A model generated the notes under the pieces. It ran no database searches. It saw only the letters and a program-made list of their open reading frames with translations, and had not been told where the DNA came from. DNA of 64,000 bases. Source: Chrysopilus asiliformis (Eukaryota; Arthropoda; Insecta; Diptera; Rhagionidae). The position numbers and the translations under genes are program-made. This document shows positions 46,310-57,467 of this stretch, piece by piece. Numbering within the stretch: the first letter of the stretch is position 1; every line of letters begins with the position of its first letter. The stretch is taken from the NCBI GenBank assembly GCA_964034945.1, contig OZ035961.1, positions 75,456,188 through 75,520,187 on the forward strand, in the 5' to 3' direction.

Positions 46310-46690
46310 TCTGTTTGTCTGTCCGTCCATGAACGCCATAACTTTCGAAAATATCGAGTTAGAGACTTGAAATTTTGTATAGTTGCGTTTCTCATAAATA
46401 GCAAGGCTAGGCTCTTGGACGCGCAAAAGCGGACGATTCCTTCCCTCCTCCCCATACAAACGTAACAGTTTATTGCATTTTTCTCGAAAACGGTGTATAG
46501 TATCGAAAAATTTATGGAGTCGAAATCTGTTTAAGATATGATTTTACATAACCGTTCCATACATCAAAATCCAATCGGACTAGTCCGATACAAAGATTTT
46601 TTTTTTTTCTTAAAATTTATGTCTGCCCTGAATTTAATATTTGACGATGCCCCCCATAATTGTAGTTTTTCTTATGTTTTATTTTATTTT
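46310..46690 (-). repeat. Diverged family P copy
   Basis: It contains GAAATTTTGTATAGTTGCG, CTCGAAAACGG, GATTTTACATAACCG and ATACATCAAAATCCAATCGG in the family order, and ends with TTGTAGTTTTTCTTATG, the family P terminus. A GTCTGTCCGTCC run marks the place of the minisatellite. Confidence 0.5.
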
Positions 46691-48203
46691 TAGTGCACAC
46701 CTTTTTTTACAAACAAGTTTTTATGTTTGGAAAAAATTTGTTTTTTGTTTTTTTTATCCATTTTAGACTTTTGATTTCCTTTGTTCTTTTTCGAAGCCCT
46801 TTAATTTAAGACTCCACAAGATGGGTACTTCGCCATTTCGATTCTGATAAAATGGCGTCTGCCGGTCGCCATTTTCTTTTTATGCAAACAAATAATACAT
46901 GGAATGCTTCTTTAAACAGAGAATCGCTTTATTTCAAACAGTGAAAATCGAAAAGGCTTCGCGTAGGCGAAGTCTCCTACAGTGTTTCGCCTCGGTGGAA
47001 AAAATTCAAATGGATGTGAATCGTTTGCTCAGGTGATTCGAATTGGCTCCGTTTTTGTTTACTGGGTAATGAATTCTTCTCTCTTTTTTTGTGTGTTGAT
47101 AGCATATTTTTACACTCAGTTTTACCATAGAAAAATATACTTAAATAGAACTTTTGCTCAGAACTAAATTTTTGAAATATTTCCCCTAAAATGAGGGGAA
47201 AGTCGCGCTATCTCTTCTTTGCAGCGCGAGCAACGGCCTCTCGCTTCGCATTTGAGAGGGAATGAGAAAATATATGTCATGTTTATAAATGTTGAGAACC
47301 AATATTGCCAGATATACATATATTAATGTTTAGTACAAGGAAAAAAATATTTTTACAATCCGTAAATGAAGTAAATGTTTTCAGACTTTTTATTTATAAA
47401 TAGTGTTAACATAACGAAATTTAGTAAAACTCTTCAATACACTTTTGTTTGTAACTATTTTTTCCATCCAAACCCCTGTACAAATAGTTTAAAAAACGCT
47501 GGTTTTCAGTTAAAATAAAGAGCATTATAGAGAATTTTCAACTTCTCTATAATGCTCTTTGCAAGAGTGGAAAAGAAATATTAACGTTTGGTTATTTTTT
47601 ATTCATGATTTGTGTTTTGTTAAGTTGAATAAGAGCGAAAAAAAATGTTTTCTGCGCAAGTCATACTTTATTTAATATTATCCTAACAATGAAATTAGTT
47701 TGCAGAAGGGTAATAGGAGTTTAGTTTCAGTTATTTTTTTTAGGTACGCCATTTTGAAGGTATAAAAGGAGTATAACAAATGTTAGGTTGTATTTTAGAA
47801 TAGGGTATACAAAAACATCCATAAATTTTAAATTTGGCGCTATTTTTAGTTTAAGTACAAATAAAAGTTATATGGCAATACCATCTATTTGACAGTTCTC
47901 GTGTTTATAATTGAAGTCAGTTTTCACGTTTCGGTTTTCATCGAATTTTGTTTAATTTACTGACTTAATTCGCGCAAACTAAATTAATTTCGATGCAAAA
48001 CTCACCGCTTATTAATGATAAAAACATAAAATAACGTGACATGCTGTGGAAATGTGAAAAAATGTGACTAAATGTGACTTTTCGGACGGTAAAATCTCTT
48101 TGGGGGATAAATCAGAAATCTCTTTGGAGCTATTCAGAAAAAATGCTTCACTCACGGACACTGTAGATGTGCAGATTCTGTCTTCCTGTTATTCTTATTC
48201 GTA
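46691..48203. other. No gene; one perfect hairpin
   Basis: AT-rich with short chance frames. The only clear structure is the hairpin at 47517-47560. Confidence 0.35.
47517..47560. repeat. Perfect 18-bp hairpin
   Basis: AAAGAGCATTATAGAGAA and its exact reverse complement are separated by 8 bases. It is too short for a typical pre-miRNA and has no T-run, so its role is unknown. Confidence 0.8.
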
Positions 48204-48211
48204 GGTTAAGA

Positions 48212-48492
48212 CACGGCATACAGACAAACAAGGTATGCTGTAAACTTTTGATAGTCAGGTGTGACGTCATTTGTGCCGATTTTTTTAAATTAATTTTTAT
48301 GTTTATTGATCACTATTTAATGCAATCAGTCCACTAATTTACAAATATCTTATTTAGATCGCACAAATTTAAAAAAAAAACAACCAAAATACAAAATTCC
48401 TTCTGCACTTGACGAACTAATCGGCACAAGTGACGTAGCAACGAAATGTCAGATTTGAGTTTACAGCATACCTTGTTTGTCTCTATGCCGTG
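48212..48492. mobile_element. 281-bp MITE with 8-bp TSD (hAT-like or P-like)
   Basis: Terminal inverted repeats of about 37 bp start CACGGCATACAGACAAACAA and have one mismatch in the first 20. A perfect 8-bp duplication, GGTTAAGA, lies at 48204-48211 and 48493-48500. Further inward, GTGACGTCATTTGTGCCGAT pairs with its diverged inverse. Eight-base duplications fit hAT or P elements. Non-coding. Confidence 0.8.
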
Positions 48493-48500
48493 GGTTAAGA

Positions 48501-49046
48501 TACTGAAACATGACAAATAATTCAAAACAAAAAATCCGCTTGCCTCTCACCTCAACTTGCCTTATATGTTCTGGAACAAAACACAAAGGGGGTCGGGTGT
48601 AAGAGAAAATGTCAAATAAAAATTTCAGGGATGTGCAAAGTTTTAGTACATGCATGCATTTGCATTTTAGTACAACAAAATACTTTAAGTGCAATTTTTC
48701 CATTGTAATTCAATTTTTTCCGCATTAAGAATCTTTAGTAAAATTCCTTTCACCATAAACATGACTAAAAAACATTTAAACAGTTAAAACCATACTAAAA
48801 AATTTTGTTTTGCTCCATACTTTAGAGAAATTTTTAACGTTTAGAATATAGCTGCCTAACCCTGATTGCTTGCTTTTAGCACAATTTTTAATGTTTCCTA
48901 TCTGATGAATGTGGTAAAGTGAGAAAGTATATAAAATTCCTAAGTTCATCCCGCTTCCTCTTACACTGGTATATGGAAAACCCCTGAAGCGACAGTTCTA
49001 TTTAAGTATATTTTTCTATGGTTTTACACCCAGGAGAGAGAGGTGA
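48501..49046. other. No feature supported
   Basis: AT-rich spacer between the MITE and the LINE fragment. It may include decayed 5' parts of the LINE, but I cannot read them. Confidence 0.3.
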
Positions 49047-49456
49047 TATCTCAATAAAGTGGAACTGGAAAGAGTGGAAGAGTGCAAATACTTTGAAGAT
49101 CTTATAACGTCAAATTTGAATTTCAAAAAACATCTGCAAGAAAAGTTGAGAGAGTCGAAATTGGCATTAAATTGCAATTGGAAATATTTTCTATGTGACA
49201 AGCTAATACCTGCAAGTACCAAGTACAAGCTATTTGAGGCATCGGTCAGATCTATTAAATGTATGCTGCAGAAGTCTGGAATTTTCTGGAATACCAAGAG
49301 GTGGAAGAACTAATAATATATTTCATAAAGAAAATGTTCAGATTGCCGGAAAATACTCCAACATATATGGTCCATAGCGAAACAGATCTCCCCCTAAATT
49401 ACTTATACTCTAAACGGCATTTCAATATGAAGACAGTTATGTCAGAGAACAAATAA
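49047..49456 (+). pseudogene. LINE reverse transcriptase C-terminal fragment
   Basis: Two overlapping frames together read like the thumb and C-terminal region of a non-LTR retrotransposon RT. The first has VEECKYFEDLITSNLNFKKH followed by a helix-rich LIPASTKYKLFEASVRSI. After a frameshift near 49259, the second has MYAAEVWNF and then KKMFRLPENTPTYMVHSETD and LPLNYLYSKRHF. Known LINE RTs show KYLGV.....F..H, a LFE..V..I..YGAE.W block and LPL.Y in the same order. The catalytic YADD region is upstream and not recognisable. It is a truncated, dead copy. Confidence 0.65.
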
Positions 49457-50654
49457 TCTAGAGAATAAACTCTTAGAACAAATTTTTAGAGAAAATTTTT
49501 CCACTGTGAGATGAAGCAAGAGGATCCGATGTAACACAGAAAAAATTATCCATTCGATTCCTCCATCTCATTGAATAGATACGATGAAAATGATTAGAAA
49601 ATGTTCTCTCTGCTTCGTGCTCCCTAGTCTAAAAGTAATTAACTTTTAGGCCGTAGCTAGTGAATGATAGGGACATTTTTCCCCCTTCGAAGGGGAAATT
49701 TATCAAAAATTTGTTCGGCAGAGTTTTTTCTATATATTCCTTATTCTATGGTTATGTCTCTTCCAAACCACAGATTATCCAAAATTGTGGCGACAACATT
49801 ACATGCAGGTGGACGCCACAATCTATGGGTTGGAGTAGGCAAGACATCTAATATAATGTGGAAATTAAACTTGAAGAAGTCTCATCGTGTAATATTAAAC
49901 AAGGCGCCCTTTTGGTAAATATTGAAAATAATTATCATGCGACTTGTAAACTTAAGGCGTTTCATAACGAGTAAAGATGTATGTATCGAAGTTTAACCCT
50001 GGAGTTACGAATTCAGCATAGTTTTGTGATGAAGTTTAAACCTGGAATTACGAATACAGCATAGTTTTGTAATGTTTTGTAAGGAATACAGCCACCATAC
50101 AGCCAATGAATATCCCCACGAAAAACCTGTTTTCTAGTTATTCAACAGAACAACGCGTAAACCACTCGATCCAATTAGCTGAAAATTTACACAGGAGTAC
50201 TATACACTCCAAAATTATTGATTAGCTTCGCGGTTGACAAATATTCCTCTCTCCTCTGACTCCCTCTTCTGCTATCTCCTAAACTACTGAATGAATTTTG
50301 ATGCGGTTTCAACTATTGGGCAGGTCGTTTATCAGGGAAAATTTTTATTGTAGACCCCCTCTCCTGCTATTGGCTAAACTATTGAAAGGATTTCGATACA
50401 GGTTTCTTCATTACAGATATTGTCCCTCAAGGGAAAATGTCGTTAACTATAATCTACTCGCTGCGCACTCTTGGAGTCCGGAGGCCAGGAATGAGCCGCG
50501 GTTCGAGACGGATCCCCAGTGTATAATATATTAGAATTTTGAAAAAAGTTGATGATGGCAAAAATCATGATTCTGCCGCATAGCTAAGACATTCTTCATG
50601 TTTTGACGTTTTGCCCTGCTTCTGACAATCCCCTTTATTACATGCGAAAATATC
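49457..50654. other. Repeat-like spacer before the LTR element
   Basis: A 45-bp unit (GAAGTTTAACCCTGGAGTTA...) occurs twice in tandem at about 49987-50075. Around 50225-50440 two blocks with CTCTCCTGCTAT...CTAAACTA and TGAATGAATTTTGATGCGG-like wording suggest a further old repeat. No gene. Confidence 0.35.
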
Positions 50655-50658
50655 AACT

Positions 50659-52798
50659 TGTAGCATCCGCCTGGAAAAGAAATTTATTAATAGAAAGAAA
50701 AAAATATGAATGAATGAGGCACTTATCTGAAGGCTTGTTCAGGTGTTCATCACGGGTCCGTCCGTTGTGTTTCTGATCTTCTGATCGTTGTCCGTTTTGC
50801 CGTCTGAACCCTTGCGTCGAAGTCACGCAGGATTATTGAGTGGAATAAGAAACCTAAAATCTAGAACGGAAGGCATTAGAAAAAAATAAGAAATCCCAAT
50901 TCGAAACACTTTCTAACCAGAATCGAATTGTTTACCTTTTTGCAATCGAAAACACGCCTTCGTCGCTCGGGTAATCCTGGTCTTCTTCGCTTGTGAGACT
51001 CCCTGGTCGATGCGGAATAAGTCCGTAAGAAGGTAGCCCTAGAAAAATGAATAAATATTAGAAATTAAACATTAAAAACAAAGTCACAAAATATTCTTAC
51101 CTGGTTTCCCATCGATCACTTTGACAGCACAATAAAAACAAATAAAGGCGTTACCAGCTGTGCACTAATATCCTTTGGGGATCATTTATTATAGTACCTC
51201 GTAAGAAAATTTTCCCACAGAGGTCACTTGAGTAGCACAAGAAAATTTGAAAATCTTCAAATTTTGATTTTATTTAATTTGGAAATAGTTGCTGATTAAT
51301 TGTCCCCCAGTAAAGGTGATATAGTATTATTAAAAGTAGAAAAGGGTTTTAAACCCTCCTTCTTCGTAAAGTTTCTAAGTGCCGTTTGAAAGTGGGAAAG
51401 AGTAGGTTTTCTTTGATTTTGAAAATAGTGTAGTGAATATTAATTAATTGATTCCTGCAGCTGAGCCACCTTTTTACCTGGAGGGACACCTGTTCGATTA
51501 AAAGGAAATATTCGCAGACAACTCAAAAAAAAAAAGGGAAGTACCCTCAATATTTATATATAAAATTCCATCAATAAATTGGCTGCGAAATTTAAATCGA
51601 AATAAAAGTCGGCTAAAGTTCAGGGCAAACTTTAGCCGAGACACACGACGCTCAGTCTTTCCCGCGGTTTTTTTTCTGCTTTTCTGTTTCGTTTTGTTCA
51701 ACGAACATTCTACGATCATTTGCAATTTTGCATCATTTTTGGCATTGTCGCCGGAGTAAATTTTCCGGGGAAAAGTCGGCAAGGAAAACGGCAGTCAAAA
51801 TTAGCGTTAGCCGAATCAAGCTGCTTTTTCGCGCCTAAACTCTGCTGCCAGTTATTGCGGTTTTCTTCTGTTCGATTGAGTCAACGGATTTATTCAAATC
51901 CAAACGATTGTTCCACCGAAAACGAATGAACTGCAATGGAAAACGGATCGAGTCGACGTTCTTTGTTTTAGTTAGCTTCAATTAACGTTTTTAGTTTAAT
52001 TTAGATTATTGAATTTTTTTTGGATATTTAATTTAATAAGTTTCTCCGATTATGATTTAAATATGTTCAAATGGTACCACCCTTTATTTAATTTTGATTT
52101 TATGCGCATATTTATTTTTACCGTCGTCGATATAGTCTCTGGGCCCAAAGATCTTATCCTTAGAGTTAATACAAATTTCACTTGTGGTGTAAAATTTTAA
52201 AAACCACGAATTATTATAAATTCTGTGTGGTAACCATTGTTAATAGTGGAGAATTTCGTTATTTGGTTTAGATGTTATTTATTTATTTATCTTTCCACGT
52301 CTTATTTATGATCGATATATTTTTTTTAAATAATAATATTTTAGGTTAGATATTTACTTACGAAATGTTGCGAATGTTCGATCATATAGTGATATTTTTA
52401 TAAATGCATTCAAACAGAATTAAATATATTTATAAATGATTTTTGAAATGAGTTTTTGCACTTTGATCATGTTTGTGTAGAGTTTTTGATTTGGGGCAGA
52501 TGCAAAACTTGAAGACGACGGAGGAAAAAGGTAAGCGTCGTGACTGCTCCACCTCGTCCTGCGGTTTTTAAAGGATTTCCTTCCCCTTCCCCTTCCGTTA
52601 GTATGCGAAGATGAGCTATGGTCCTTTTTTGGTTTTTTTGGCACGATTTTTTTTGTAGCAGAGAGTGGTGATAGGAAGGTTGGCAAGAACCAACCCCGCC
52701 CGGCGAGCTAAGCCCCTGAACTTCCAGCGTGCCACCCTGCCTCCCCTTCCATCACATCAACAGAAAATATATAATATCTCGTCACTCTGTATGTTACA
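50659..52798 (+). repeat. 5' long terminal repeat (2,140 bp)
   Basis: It runs TGTAGCATCC to GTTACA. AATAAA-type signals occur (for example near 51574), but the U3/R/U5 borders cannot be fixed by eye. A TATA-like TATATATAAAATTCC lies at 51556-51570. Small open frames inside are repeated exactly in the 3' LTR. One antisense frame (52420-52686) is basic, with PKKPKKDHSSSS and NGRGRGRKSFKNRRTR. Confidence 0.9.
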
Positions 52799-52801
52799 AA
52801 T

Positions 52802-52814
52802 TGGCGCCCAACGT
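52802..52814 (+). promoter_or_regulatory. Primer binding site for lysine tRNA
   Basis: TGGCGCCCAACGT lies 3 bases after the 5' LTR. It is the complement of the 3' end (ACGTTGGGCGCCA) of animal lysine tRNA with anticodon CTT, including the added CCA. This is where minus-strand DNA synthesis would be primed. Confidence 0.85.
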
Positions 52815-53870
52815 ATGGCTGTCGCAGAGTTTTCCTACACGGAAAACTCAGATAGTCTGCCTAGTCCTTAACGGAAAGTGCATCCCCAATCTCTTCTGAA
52901 AATGCTAAGGCTTTTCTCCCCCTCCCTTACCCGAAAATTTCCTTTCCCAACATCTTTAAATTTTCCATATAAATAGATCAGTTTTTTTTTAAATAAACTT
53001 TTGAAATTTTTTCCCCCGTCAGTCTGTTAGTAATTGCATAGTCTCATCTTCTAATTTTTTTTTGCATTTCTTTATAAATCTTGCTTCGTAGACCTTCGTG
53101 AGTCCCGGGGCGTAAAGTTCGTGGAACAGAGCGTTACTCGCGTTTGCCACGAAGTGTTCTGCAAAGCGGATTTATTGGAAATATTCGCATAGCTTGAAAA
53201 TCCGAATCTATGAAGTGTCCCAGCTAAAATGTGTTACAATTTTGGTTGCGTTTGCCTTCATTGAATTCGCGCAATATTAATTAAATATATTATGCTCGTG
53301 GTAAATTCTTGTCAATACATTTCTTTATGAGTCCGGCTTCGTAGACCTTCGTGAGTCCCGGGGCGCAAAGTTCGTGGAACAGAGCGTTACTCGCGTTTGC
53401 CACGAAGTGTTCTGCGAAGTGGATTTGTTTGAAGTATTGATAGATTTTTATCAAAGATCAACATCTGTGGATTGTGATGTTGAGTAGAGTCCCGAGACTT
53501 AAGGTTTTAAATAAACCAAGTTTCGCGTTTGCCTACATCAATCATCATTCGAATTAACACGACACCAAGCATACGAAAAGTTATTAGTTTTTTTTTAAAT
53601 TTTTCTCCTGATTACCTCACCTTTCCTTTAATAATCGCAAATACAGGACGAGACATTTCTTCCGAAGTCTTCGGTTTTGCATTTGTCCTAATAAATGTAT
53701 GGAAATATTGAAACAAAGATTTGATTGTGTTTGAATTTATTTATTGGCGATTTGATAAAAGTATTATTTTAGTACACATTTTTTTTTGATATTTACATAA
53801 ATTTTTTTTATTGTCATAAAAGTAGAACAATAATTAATACCAGAACAAAATTTTTTTTTAACCAAGCAAG
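52815..53870 (+). repeat. Retrotransposon 5' leader with two 253-bp tandem units
   Basis: A segment beginning CATTTCTTTAT at 53065 recurs at 53318. The first 124 bp are nearly identical and the rest of the unit is diverged. Each unit has a potential hairpin, TTCGTGG ... CCACGAA, around CAGAGCGTTACTCGCGTTTG, and a GTGAGT that could be a splice donor. The leader is over 1 kb before the ORF. A packaging, splicing or translation element is possible but unproven. Confidence 0.65.
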
Positions 53871-54899
53871 ATGGCAGAATCGATTTATTCAGATGATATA
53901 TTTTTAACTCATCTGCAACAGATTGAGGAAATTACTTCCCATCTTTTTGAGGAAAATCGTAGGGAGATCGAATCGATAGGACTATATGTTTATCATTTAA
54001 AGTCGAAATTCGCTTCCTTTTATATGAACTATAAAAGAAAGGTTGAAATTTGTATAAACTTAGTTCTCATTAAAGTTGGAGACGAAGTTCTTCCAAAATC
54101 GTTTAATCTGTCTGGCAAATTGGAAGCGATCATGTTCAAAAATCTAACATCAACCGTCATTCAATCAATACATGTAATGTTTCCTAAAGTAGCGCTTCAA
54201 ATTAAATCATGGGATAACGCTAACTTTTCAGCAGAAACGATAGCAAATTTTCTGGCAAGTGTGGTCGAAGATTTTTATGCAACATTGGTAGAAAGTCTGA
54301 CTGTAGATTTGGTGGGAAAAATGGAAGACGCTATTAGTTTTGTGCTAAGTCCGTATCTTCGGGAAAATCAATCCACATTTCCAGTCATTAACAAGTGGAA
54401 AACTAGACAAAACTATGAAGAACCAAACTTGCATAATACGACTCAAACATATCAGTTATTCCGTCATTACGACGATTTAGTGAGAGTTGAAGCTTTACAA
54501 AAACCTTGTAGTGTAACCCTCAGGTTGATAAGACCAGTTAATATACCCATCCACTGTCAATCAAACATAGGTAATTTTGCACAGGTTGAACAAAGCATAA
54601 TACAACCATCCGAGGCTAGAAGTACGGGAATTCAATGGCCTTGTGAAGAAAATCAATCTGATTCGGTATCGCGGGATCGAGTTTTCGAGTCCTTGGTTGT
54701 GGTCGGTTTTGGGTACGAGGCTAACGAGTATATCAATAACAAAAATCTGCGGAAAAACACTCCTTATTGGTACCATAAAACCAAGGACAGATTGGACAAC
54801 TTTATCCTGTTGTTAAGGGGTAAACTTTGGTTCTGGCGTTACTTCCGGAGCAAATACAGGCCAACCTGGCCGGACTTGAAGGATCAAAGTTTTTTTTAA
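53871..54899 (+). CDS. Unrecognised 342-aa retrotransposon ORF (candidate Gag-like)
   Basis: This is the longest intact frame in the window, from ATG at 53871 in a good context (GCAAGATGGC) to TAA at 54897. It begins MAESIYSDDIFLTHLQQIEE. It is rich in predicted helix in its first 200 residues (for example NRREIESIGLYVYHLKSKFA and ETIANFLASVVEDFYATLVE). It then becomes polar and ends in a basic aromatic tail (KLWFWRYFRSKYRPTWP). There is no CCHC zinc knuckle, no protease DTG/DSG, no RT motif, no signal peptide and no membrane segment. By position (first and only ORF after the leader) a structural, Gag-like role is likely, but no Gag motif is visible. A captured host gene is an alternative. 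The intact frame agrees with the young age of the element. Confidence 0.75.
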   Translation: MAESIYSDDIFLTHLQQIEEITSHLFEENRREIESIGLYVYHLKSKFASFYMNYKRKVEICINLVLIKVGDEVLPKSFNLSGKLEAIMFKNLTSTVIQSIHVMFPKVALQIKSWDNANFSAETIANFLASVVEDFYATLVESLTVDLVGKMEDAISFVLSPYLRENQSTFPVINKWKTRQNYEEPNLHNTTQTYQLFRHYDDLVRVEALQKPCSVTLRLIRPVNIPIHCQSNIGNFAQVEQSIIQPSEARSTGIQWPCEENQSDSVSRDRVFESLVVVGFGYEANEYINNKNLRKNTPYWYHKTKDRLDNFILLLRGKLWFWRYFRSKYRPTWPDLKDQSFF

Positions 54900-55138
54900 A
54901 TTCAGAATGTAAGAACCCATTCTGAATTTTTTTTATAACGACCTCGGCAAATCCAATACGGTTAAATTCTTCTGTTAAAATTTTTCTAAAATTCGAAAAT
55001 GTTAATGTACTAGTATTAAGCAGTAACCGTAAGAATACTTATCTTTAAGAAATTGTCGACAGTTTCATCGATTTTCCGTCCGTTAGCTATTGAGTTCTGT
55101 CCGTCTGAAAATTAGCGATCTCTTAAGGTTAAAGTATT

Positions 55139-55211
55139 GCCCGGCTAGCTCACAGTCGGTAGAGCATGAGACTCTTAATCTCAGGGTTGTGGGTTCTTCC
55201 CCACGTTGTTG
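55139..55211 (+). pseudogene. Lysine tRNA (CTT) pseudogene inside the retrotransposon
   Basis: GCCCGGCTAGCTCA ... GTCGGTAGAGCATGAGACTC follows animal lysine tRNA (CTT) closely. It includes the anticodon loop CTCTTAA and the stem pair GAGA/TCTC. Defects are two extra bases (CA) in the D-loop, a T-loop shortened from TTCGAGC to TTCTTC that destroys the B-box, and an acceptor 3' strand GTTGTTG instead of GTTGGGC. It is on the sense strand of the element, between the ORF and the 3' LTR. The element itself is primed by the same tRNA species. Confidence 0.8.
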
Positions 55212-55323
55212 TTTGTCAAACCAGAGTGACGAAAATCCCAGGTAGACGCCTTTCTACACATTATCTGGCTGATGTTTTTCCAAATTCTTCATCTTCGCTG
55301 CAGCACGATGAAGACTCTGGTGT

Positions 55324-57463
55324 TGTAGCATCCGCCTGGAAAAGAAATTTATTAATAGAAAGAAAAAAATATGAATGAATGAGGCACTTATCTGAAGGCT
55401 TGTTCAGGTGTTCATCACGGGTCCGTCCGTTGTGTTTCTGATCTTCTGATCGTTGTCCGTTTTGCCGTCTGAACCCTTGCGTCGAAGTCACGCAGGATTA
55501 TTGAGTGGAATAAGAAACCTAAAATCTAGAACGGAAGGCATTAGAAAAAAATAAGAAATCCCAATTCGAAACACTTTCTAACCAGAATCGAATTGTTTAC
55601 CTTTTTGCAATCGAAAACACGCCTTCGTCGCTCGGGTAATCCTGGTCTTCTTCGCTTGTGAGACTCCCTGGTCGATGCGGAATAAGTCCGTAAGAAGGTA
55701 GCCCTAGAAAAATGAATAAATATTAGAAATTAAACATTAAAAACAAAGTCACAAAATATTCTTACCTGGTTTCCCATCGATCACTTTGACAGCACAATAA
55801 AAACAAATAAAGGCGTTACCAGCTGTGCACTAATATCCTTTGGGGATCATTTATTATAGTACCTCGTAAGAAAATTTTCCCACAGAGGTCACTTGAGTAG
55901 CACAAGAAAATTTGAAAATCTTCAAATTTTGATTTTATTTAATTTGGAAATAGTTGCTGATTAATTGTCCCCCAGTAAAGGTGATATAGTATTATTAAAA
56001 GTAGAAAAGGGTTTTAAACCCTCCTTCTTCGTAAAGTTTCTAAGTGCCGTTTGAAAGTGGGAAAGAGTAGGTTTTCTTTGATTTTGAAAATAGTGTAGTG
56101 AATATTAATTAATTGATTCCTGCAGCTGAGCCACCTTTTTACCTGGAGGGACACCTGTTCGATTAAAAGGAAATATTCGCAGACAACTCAAAAAAAAAAA
56201 GGGAAGTACCCTCAATATTTATATATAAAATTCCATCAATAAATTGGCTGCGAAATTTAAATCGAAATAAAAGTCGGCTAAAGTTCAGGGCAAACTTTAG
56301 CCGAGACACACGACGCTCAGTCTTTCCCGCGGTTTTTTTTCTGCTTTTCTGTTTCGTTTTGTTCAACGAACATTCTACGATCATTTGCAATTTTGCATCA
56401 TTTTTGGCATTGTCGCCGGAGTAAATTTTCCGGGGAAAAGTCGGCAAGGAAAACGGCAGTCAAAATTAGCGTTAGCCGAATCAAGCTGCTTTTTCGCGCC
56501 TAAACTCTGCTGCCAGTTATTGCGGTTTTCTTCTGTTCGATTGAGTCAACGGATTTATTCAAATCCAAACGATTGTTCCACCGAAAACGAATGAACTGCA
56601 ATGGAAAACGGATCGAGTCGACGTTCTTTGTTTTAGTTAGCTTCAATTAACGTTTTTAGTTTAATTTAGATTATTGAATTTTTTTTGGATATTTAATTTA
56701 ATAAGTTTCTCCGATTATGATTTAAATATGTTCAAATGGTACCACCCTTTATTTAATTTTGATTTTATGCGCATATTTATTTTTACCGTCGTCGATATAG
56801 TCTCTGGGCCCAAAGATCTTATCCTTAGAGTTAATACAAATTTCACTTGTGGTGTAAAATTTTAAAAACCACGAATTATTATAAATTCTGTGTGGTAACC
56901 ATTGTTAATAGTGGAGAATTTCGTTATTTGGTTTAGATGTTATTTATTTATTTATCTTTCCACGTCTTATTTATGATCGATATATTTTTTTTAAATAATA
57001 ATATTTTAGGTTAGATATTTACTTACGAAATGTTGCGAATGTTCGATCATATAGTGATATTTTTATAAATGCATTCAAACAGAATTAAATATATTTATAA
57101 ATGATTTTTGAAATGAGTTTTTGCACTTTGATCATGTTTGTGTAGAGTTTTTGATTTGGGGCAGATGCAAAACTTGAAGACGACGGAGGAAAAAGGTAAG
57201 CGTCGTGACTGCTCCACCTCGTCCTGCGGTTTTTAAAGGATTTCCTTCCCCTTCCCCTTCCGTTAGTATGCGAAGATGAGCTATGGTCCTTTTTTGGTTT
57301 TTTTGGCACGATTTTTTTTGTAGCAGAGAGTGGTGATAGGAAGGTTGGCAAGAACCAACCCCGCCCGGCGAGCTAAGCCCCTGAACTTCCAGCGTGCCAC
57401 CCTGCCTCCCCTTCCATCACATCAACAGAAAATATATAATATCTCGTCACTCTGTATGTTACA
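55324..57463 (+). repeat. 3' long terminal repeat (2,140 bp)
   Basis: It is the same length and, wherever compared, the same sequence as 50659-52798. All small frames recur at an offset of exactly 4,665 bases. The preceding bases (GATGAAGACTCTGGTGT) make only a weak polypurine tract. It is followed by the AACT target duplication. Confidence 0.9.
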
Positions 57464-57467
57464 AACT

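Larger units (their letters stand above)
50659..57463 (+). mobile_element. Complete, young LTR retrotransposon lacking pol (6.8 kb)
   Basis: Two direct repeats of exactly 2,140 bp (50659-52798 and 55324-57463) start TGTAGCATCC and end GTTACA. Every stretch I compared is identical. The host target AACT is duplicated at 50655-50658 and 57464-57467. Just inside the 5' LTR is a primer site complementary to lysine tRNA. The 2.5-kb interior has one 342-codon ORF and no protease, reverse transcriptase, RNase H or integrase motif, so replication must depend on enzymes from another copy. A lysine-tRNA primer, a 4-bp duplication and LTRs above 2 kb recall the Ulysses/Osvaldo lineage of Gypsy elements in Drosophila. 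Identical LTRs mean a recent insertion. Confidence 0.9.

Noticed and set aside
55139..55211. Functional lysine tRNA gene
   Set aside because: B-box destroyed, T-loop short, acceptor stem unpaired; called a pseudogene instead.
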